Below are positions 59,003 through 64,000 of a DNA stretch of 64,000 nucleotides, piece by piece. Position 1 is the first letter of the stretch, and the number at the start of each line of letters is the position of its first letter. This DNA comes from Candidatus Reidiella endopervernicosa. Lineage in GTDB: Bacteria; Pseudomonadota; Gammaproteobacteria; GCF-013343005. The notes beneath the pieces were generated by a model. The model did no database searches. It had not been told where the DNA came from and saw only the letters and a program-made list of their open reading frames with translations. The stretch spans positions 1,116,001 to 1,180,000 of the forward strand of contig NZ_CP054491.1 of NCBI RefSeq assembly GCF_013343005.1, in the 5' to 3' direction. A program made the translations under genes and the position numbers.

Positions 59003-59317
59003 TTACTTCTTCTCTTCGAACTGCTTACGCATGGCGGCAATACGCTCTTCGTGTGCCTTCTTCTGCGCATCCATCATCTCTTTCATGCGCTGAGCCATCG
59101 CCTCGGCCTCTTTTTTCTGTGCCTCATAGGCTGCGTTCTGCTGCTCCATAATCTGCTTGCTCTGCTCAACAGCCGCCTTCTGCTGTGCATCGACCTGCTC
59201 CTGAGTCATTGCCTGAGGTGCGGTGTAGGGAGCTGCTGCATAGGGTGCGTAGCCGTAAGGGGCATAGCCGTAGGGGGCGTAACCGTTATAACTATTCCAG
59301 CCGTCGCTGACCGCCAT
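59003..59317 (-). pseudogene. Globule-like Tyr/Pro-rich protein with long helical tail, N-terminus lost to a mobile element
   Basis: The open frame begins inside element copy 6 (MAVS) and then reads GWNSYNGYAPYGYAPYGYAP, YAAAPYTAPQAMTQEQVDAQ, and a charged Gln/Lys/Glu-rich helix to the end (QKKAHEERIAAMRKQFEEKK). The APYGY repeats resemble those of sulfur globule or envelope proteins. No signal peptide is present, and in the flanking DNA upstream of the element I find no plausible export signal in frame. The original start was lost or moved with the insertion. The terminator downstream is intact. Any remaining product would be cytoplasmic. Confidence 0.65.
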
Positions 59318-59588
59318 GGAGAGCGAAGTGAGGGCGGTTAGTCCCCGATAGTCGACGCCGTCTGCCTATTCGTAGTTGAGAGCGCGAGCGAACGACGGAG
59401 AAGATGCAGCAGCGGCTTTATGTCGGCGTAGAGTCACTGAGGGAGTTGTGTAGAGCCGCGAAGAGGTGATTACGCAACGAACGCAGGACGGTCGGGGCGC
59501 CGCAGGCATAAACGGTCGCGTGAAGTTTTGCTGTTTGCTTGGGCTTGGATGCCCAAAACAAACTTTCGCAAAAATAGCGACTCCCCGG
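59305..59588 (-). mobile_element. Hairpin-ended short element, copy 6
   Basis: 284 bp, ends CCGGGGAGTCGC and GGTCAGCG on the minus strand, same orientation as the gene it truncates. It is 35 kb from the nearest other copy, showing that the family is not confined to the 18-24 kb cluster. No duplication flanks it. Confidence 0.9.
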
Positions 59589-59919
59589 AAATGTTGGTGT
59601 TGGTTGTAGGTTGCTTGCTTGGCCTTCAGGCGATGCAGTGGGCTCACCATCCCCTGCCTCATCCCGAATTGTATATAAGTATATTAGTGGAATCTGACTG
59701 CGGCAAGTTTTCGGTTTTCGTTTTAAATCAATTTGTTACCTGACTGGCTGATGGCGTGCATTGCTATCTATTAGATTGTTAATGGGAAAGTAAGGGTTGG
59801 TGGCGGTAATATCTGTTTTGTCTCTTGTTGATGAAGCGATTGTGTCGCCACGCGTGCAATATTCCATTCGCTCATCTGCTCCTATAGTGTGTATTGAATG
59901 ACTTGCCCAGGGAGGCAGC
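59589..59919. other. Intergenic stretch before the HD-GYP gene, no gene seen
   Basis: AT-richer DNA with short frames only. It includes the flank of element copy 6 and presumably the promoter for the downstream gene; I see no strong consensus match. Confidence 0.5.
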
Positions 59920-61830
59920 GTGGAGAGAGGTTCTTTCAGAGGTTGGGTTCGGTCGCTTTCGGTACAGATCAGTAGCGCGTTAATTTTGCTCTTTCTGCTC
60001 GCCTCAGGTGCGGTCGGACTGACTGTCTACGAGTTAGAGCTGCGCAAACACGACTATGTGATCCTCAATCTTGCCGGTCAGCTCCGCTCGATTACTCGAA
60101 ATATCACCAATGAGACGCTGCACTACCAACGTCACGGTGAAAAGAGTTCGATGATGAATAGCGTCGATGCCGAATATTTCCACAGCTCAATCAAACGCCA
60201 GCTCGATCTCTACACCAAAATTGTTACCTCATTGCGAAACCGACTGCTGGAGCCGGAGCTGACGGGGCGCTCAGATCCGCTCTACTGCTCATGGGATGAG
60301 GCGTCGCTGAAGCAGCTCGATATGACCGCAGATGCCTGGCAGCAGTTTCGTGGTGGTCTGGAAGGGGTGTTTGCTCAACCGGAGGCGACCATCGAGCAGG
60401 CGGTGATCTATCTGCAACAAAATGAGAAGCCGTTGATCGATATCTCTACTCAGCTGAGCCAGCGCCTGCAGGAGATGATGGAGGGGAAGCTCTCACTGGT
60501 GATTCTCTTTAATCAGGTTATGTTGGTGGCAGCACTGATTGTGGTTTCCGTATTACTAACGTTGCTCTATTACAGCTTCTCGCGTCCGTTACGCATGACT
60601 GTTGCAGGATTCGAACGTGTTTCGCAGGGTGACTTTGGCCATCAGATTGAGGTGGGCAGTGAGAATGAGCTAGGGCGTATGGCGGGCACCTTCAATGCGC
60701 TGAGTGGACGACTCAACTCAATTTTCCGCCTCACCGATCGGATCAATCAGGCGACCTCGGTCGATGAGTCACTGCGCTTTGTTTTTGAAGAGTTCAATGT
60801 GCTGATACCGCTCGACTGGGTGGGCATGATGGTGTTGAGTCCCGATGGGCAGCATTTTGAACTGCAGCGTCTCTATACCGATGGTGAGACTACGCTGTGT
60901 GAGGGCGACACCTTCCAGGCGACCGGTTCGTTGCTGGCCAAGGCGATGGGCAGTAAGGAACCGCTACATATACCGGTGCTGGCTGAGACCTCAGCGGCCA
61001 ATCCCTCGGCGGAGTTTGCCGACCGACTCGATCGTGACGGGCGCCAGTCTGCGCTCTTCTATCCACTCTCAACCGAGGGGAGCTGGGGTGCGGTGATCGC
61101 CTTCGCCTACAGTGAGCCAGATGCATACAACGCAGACCACCTTGAGCTGCTCTCTAATATCGCCGCACAGATCAGTCACAGTTTTGAGAAGAATCTGGTG
61201 ATCTCGGCCATAACCGGTCTGGCGCGGTTGGCGGAGAATCGTGACCCTGAGACCGGGGATCATCTGGTGCGCATGGCACTCTACTCGGCCAAGGTGGCCG
61301 AGGAGCTAGGCAGTGAAGGGCCCTATCAGTCAGAGATCAGTGCCGATTATGTGCGTGATCTGCACCGCTTCGCGCCAATGCACGATATCGGCAAGGTCGG
61401 TATTGAGGACGGCATTCTGCTCAAGCCAGGTCGACTTGATGCCGAGGAGCGGACCGAGATGGAGCGTCACCCGGTGATCGGTGGCGAGGTGCTGCGCGGC
61501 TGTGAGGCGCAGATGTGTGCGGTGGGTCACTCGATGTTCAAGATTGGGATTGAGATTGCCGAGGGGCATCACGAACGTTTTGATGGTCAGGGCTATCCGA
61601 ATGGTGTGGCAGGTGAAACGATCCCGCTCTCGGCACGTATCGTGGCCGTGGCGGATGTATTTGATGCGCTCACTTCACGTCGACCCTATAAAGATGCCTG
61701 GTCAGTAGAGCGTGCGCTCTCAGTTATTGATGAGGAGTCGGGACAGCACTTCGATCCTGAGGTGGTGAAAGCGCTACATCGGGCCATGCCGAAGGTGATG
61801 GCGATCTACGATGAGTTGAAACATGTGTGA
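59920..61830 (+). CDS. Membrane HAMP-GAF-HD-GYP c-di-GMP phosphodiesterase
   Basis: The 636-residue protein starts at GTG 59920, 8 bp after GGGAGG. In order it has TM1 (about 18-37), a helical periplasmic sensor with a NarX/PilJ-like start (LNLAGQLRSITRNITNETLH), TM2 (about 200-222), HAMP (about 222-272), GAF (about 285-430) and HD-GYP. The metal and signature residues are HDIGKVGI (about 487) and HHERFDGQGYPNGV (about 546-559), so it should hydrolyse c-di-GMP. It is the only intact c-di-GMP enzyme here; the GGDEF-EAL gene at 7082 is decayed. It stands 90 bp before the ABC transporter genes. Confidence 0.95.
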   Translation: MERGSFRGWVRSLSVQISSALILLFLLASGAVGLTVYELELRKHDYVILNLAGQLRSITRNITNETLHYQRHGEKSSMMNSVDAEYFHSSIKRQLDLYTKIVTSLRNRLLEPELTGRSDPLYCSWDEASLKQLDMTADAWQQFRGGLEGVFAQPEATIEQAVIYLQQNEKPLIDISTQLSQRLQEMMEGKLSLVILFNQVMLVAALIVVSVLLTLLYYSFSRPLRMTVAGFERVSQGDFGHQIEVGSENELGRMAGTFNALSGRLNSIFRLTDRINQATSVDESLRFVFEEFNVLIPLDWVGMMVLSPDGQHFELQRLYTDGETTLCEGDTFQATGSLLAKAMGSKEPLHIPVLAETSAANPSAEFADRLDRDGRQSALFYPLSTEGSWGAVIAFAYSEPDAYNADHLELLSNIAAQISHSFEKNLVISAITGLARLAENRDPETGDHLVRMALYSAKVAEELGSEGPYQSEISADYVRDLHRFAPMHDIGKVGIEDGILLKPGRLDAEERTEMERHPVIGGEVLRGCEAQMCAVGHSMFKIGIEIAEGHHERFDGQGYPNGVAGETIPLSARIVAVADVFDALTSRRPYKDAWSVERALSVIDEESGQHFDPEVVKALHRAMPKVMAIYDELKHV

Positions 61831-61920
61831 TGAATTTCGTGCGGATGGGCTGTTTTCAGTAGCGGTCTGAAGCCGGCTGCAATAGGATGGCTGGAGCATA
61901 AAACAATAAAAAGGGATGGA

Positions 61921-62838
61921 ATGATTCAGGTCAGCAACCTCGTCTATGAGTACCCCGGCAAACGTGCCCTGCAGGGTGTCTCCTTCAATATTGAGCCCGC
62001 CACTGTGACAGCACTGGTTGGTCCGAATGGGGCTGGTAAGACCACACTGCTTCGCTGCATGGCCGCGTTAGAACGACCCTTCGCCGGGACAGTGGTGATC
62101 GATGGTCTCGATACGGTGGAGGAGCCGCGTCAGGTCCACCGCCGCCTTGGCTACCTCTCAGATTTCTTTGGTCTCTATGACGATCTGAGTGTCGCGCAGT
62201 GCCTTGAGTATGCTGCGATGGCACACGGAATCGCCTCGATAGATCGCGCCGAGCGGGTGATGACAGCGGCGGAGCGGTTGGGTTTAGATGATCGACTGGA
62301 GGTTGAGGCGAAGGCGCTCTCACGAGGGCTGCGCCAGCGACTGGCGGTGGCGCAGGCGATCATCCACGAGCCGAGTGTAGTGCTGCTCGATGAACCCGCA
62401 TCGGGGCTCGATCCTGAGGCGAGAACCTCACTCTCAACACTGTTGAGCGAACTGCGCGGGCAGGGGATGACGCTCGTGGTCTCTTCGCACATTCTTTCCG
62501 AACTGGAGGCCTACTCGACACACATGCTGACGATTCGTGATGGCGAGATTACCGGTCACCGCGCCTTGCACGAGGATGAAGGTGAGGTGATGCAGATACG
62601 CCTGCGTGCCGTGAGTGACTTGGATCGGGCGCAGCCGATCCTTACTGAGATGGGTGCAAAGCTGCTGCCCGATGGTGGGGATGAGTGGTTGCGATTTGAT
62701 CTGACCGGCTCGGAGATGGAACGTCGTATTCTGCTTAAACGGTTGATCGATGCCGATGTGGCGGTGAGTGAGTTTGCGGTTGAGCGTCGCTCTCTGGAAC
62801 AGGTCTATCTCGATGAGGCCGGGGAGGTGGCGGAATGA
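61921..62838 (+). CDS. ABC transporter ATP-binding protein (ABC-2 type exporter)
   Basis: The 305-residue ATPase has Walker A VGPNGAGKTTLLRC, the signature LSRGLRQRLAVAQ (SRG instead of SGG) and Walker B VVLLDEPASGLDPEA, followed by the switch His in VVSSHILSELEAYS. A C-terminal domain of about 80 residues follows, as in CcmA/NatA-like subunits. The permease gene overlaps its stop (ATGA). Confidence 0.95.
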   Translation: MIQVSNLVYEYPGKRALQGVSFNIEPATVTALVGPNGAGKTTLLRCMAALERPFAGTVVIDGLDTVEEPRQVHRRLGYLSDFFGLYDDLSVAQCLEYAAMAHGIASIDRAERVMTAAERLGLDDRLEVEAKALSRGLRQRLAVAQAIIHEPSVVLLDEPASGLDPEARTSLSTLLSELRGQGMTLVVSSHILSELEAYSTHMLTIRDGEITGHRALHEDEGEVMQIRLRAVSDLDRAQPILTEMGAKLLPDGGDEWLRFDLTGSEMERRILLKRLIDADVAVSEFAVERRSLEQVYLDEAGEVAE

Positions 62839-64000
62839 ATATCAATCCCGAGCTGAAACGCAATGCCTGGCTGGAGCTCTCTGCACATAGGATGTTGGCG
62901 ATGCCAGCCATTCTTGCACTGATATTTAACCTCGCCTATCTCACTGCGGGGAATGACTTCTGGAAGCAGATGGGGATCTATGCGGTGATCTCCTACGTTG
63001 CACTGGTGGTGCTGTGGGGGGGCAAGCTGGCGAGTGAGGGGCTGATCCGCGAGGTTGATGGTCAGACCTGGGATAACCAGCGCATGTCGGTGATTGGTCC
63101 CTGGAGCATGAGCTGGGGCAAGCTCTTTGGTAGTACGCTCTTCCCCTGGTATGGCGGTGTGATCTGTCTCGCGGTCTATCTCTTTGCACGACTGCAGACG
63201 GGCTACTCTGAAGAGGCGGTCAAGGTGGCCGCAATTCTATTGCTGGTGGGTGTGTTGGCGCAGAGCGTTGGATTGCTCGGTGCCCTGCTCCTGGCTCGCA
63301 AGCGGGGCAAAGGTGGTTCACGCCGATACACTGGGCTCTATCTGTTCGCCATTCTCGGAGTGTTGTGGCTGCTGCCGTTGCTGCAGCATGCGGGTAGCCA
63401 GTCGCAGGTTGACTGGTTTGGCTATCACTATCCGATAATAGACTTCGTTCTGCTCTCACTGATGGCCTGGGCCGGCTGGGCACTGATCGGTATCTACCGA
63501 GTGATGCGTGTAGAGCTGCAGTTCACCAATACTCCGTGGGTATGGCTGCTCTTCGTAACCTTTTTACTGGTCTTTCTCAGTGGCTTTGTCCCCGGCGGTG
63601 GTCGAGATCCGCAGTTGATTGCGCTCTCCAGGCTGCTGGTATCGTTCGCCGTGGCATCACTACTACTCTATTTCCTGCTTTTCAGTGAGAGTAAGGATGT
63701 GGTGGCGTTGCGCCGTCTATTTATCAATCTGCGCAGCGGTAGTATGAAGACGGCGGCGGAGAATCTGCCGCTCTGGTTGCTCACTCTAATGGTTGTGGCT
63801 GGTCTGGCTACAGCGCTGCTATTTGAATTGCCATTCCGATCGGTATTCATGGATCGAAATGTGATCAGTCAGTGGTTCCCGCTAGCCGCTTTGCTGTTTA
63901 TGGTGCGAGACGCGGCGCTGCTGCTGGCGTTGAATATGTCATTGCGGACACGCTGGGCCGATGGCGCGGCGCTGGTCTATCTGCTTGTACTCTATGGGCT
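62835..64000 (+). CDS. ABC-2 type transporter permease (runs off the right edge)
   Basis: The frame starts at ATG 62835, overlapping the ATPase stop, and is open to the window end (388 codons). It is strongly hydrophobic with about ten membrane helices (MLAMPAILALIFNLAYLTAG, VAAILLLVGVLAQSVGLLGA, LYLFAILGVLWLLPLL, WVWLLFVTFLLVFLSGF). A motif REVDGQTWDNQRMSVIGPWS near residue 72 recalls exporter permeases whose N-terminal loop handles the substrate. The substrate is unknown. Confidence 0.88.
   Translation, partial: MNINPELKRNAWLELSAHRMLAMPAILALIFNLAYLTAGNDFWKQMGIYAVISYVALVVLWGGKLASEGLIREVDGQTWDNQRMSVIGPWSMSWGKLFGSTLFPWYGGVICLAVYLFARLQTGYSEEAVKVAAILLLVGVLAQSVGLLGALLLARKRGKGGSRRYTGLYLFAILGVLWLLPLLQHAGSQSQVDWFGYHYPIIDFVLLSLMAWAGWALIGIYRVMRVELQFTNTPWVWLLFVTFLLVFLSGFVPGGGRDPQLIALSRLLVSFAVASLLLYFLLFSESKDVVALRRLFINLRSGSMKTAAENLPLWLLTLMVVAGLATALLFELPFRSVFMDRNVISQWFPLAALLFMVRDAALLLALNMSLRTRWADGAALVYLLVLYG

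Overview
The window reads as a chromosome segment of a gammaproteobacterium, most likely a sulfur-oxidising, Chromatiales-like lineage. Grounds seen in the sequence: a Gly/Tyr/Pro-rich protein with a signal peptide that looks like a sulfur globule protein, a rubrerythrin, an FNR-type site near a c-type cytochrome gene, and a gene order that closely follows Pseudomonas/Chromatiales core clusters (lptD|amgK-murU; hemA|prfA-prmC-moeB; hemA|TPR-ispE-tRNA-Gln-prs-rplY-pth-ychF; mreBCD-mrdA-rodA-mltB-rlpA-dac-dat-ybeD-lipB-lipA; mreB|gatCAB). The taxonomic reading is inference.

Layout. 1-5857: start of lptD, an RND efflux pair and amgK. 5858-15300: an accessory stretch with a solute-binding-protein gene broken by a short mobile element, a multi-frameshifted PAS/GAF/GGDEF/EAL sensor, a DUF302 operon with two tiny membrane proteins, rubrerythrin, the sulfur-globule-like gene, a Sel1-repeat gene and a broken YbaK-HDOD gene. 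15310-18457: murU with a carboxylate-amine ligase and an M14 zinc hydrolase. 18458-24339: an AT-richer graveyard of gene fragments, two defective IS3-family copies, a nested small inverted-repeat element and three copies of the roughly 283-bp element. 24340-28988: chemoreceptor plus monohaem cytochrome behind a perfect FNR box, a YCII protein, a LysE exporter and a DUF218 protein. 29053-41157: lipoate synthesis and cell-wall elongation genes on the minus strand. 41292-45492: gatCAB and hslO. 45576-49446: sulfur-carrier/JAMM-type genes, a broken outer-membrane-like gene and prmC. 49487-58530: prfA, hemA and the ispE-to-ychF cluster with two tRNAs. 58950-64000: a truncated globule-like protein, an HD-GYP protein and an ABC exporter running off the right edge.

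The most striking structure is a family of six short (282-284 bp) non-coding elements without terminal inverted repeats but with a hairpin near each end. At three insertion sites, removing the element exactly restores the host reading frame without any target duplication, which fixes the ends and points to an uncommon transposition or excision chemistry. The rest of the window combines well-conserved housekeeping operons with many decayed accessory genes, as expected of a lineage with active small mobile elements and relaxed selection on signalling genes.
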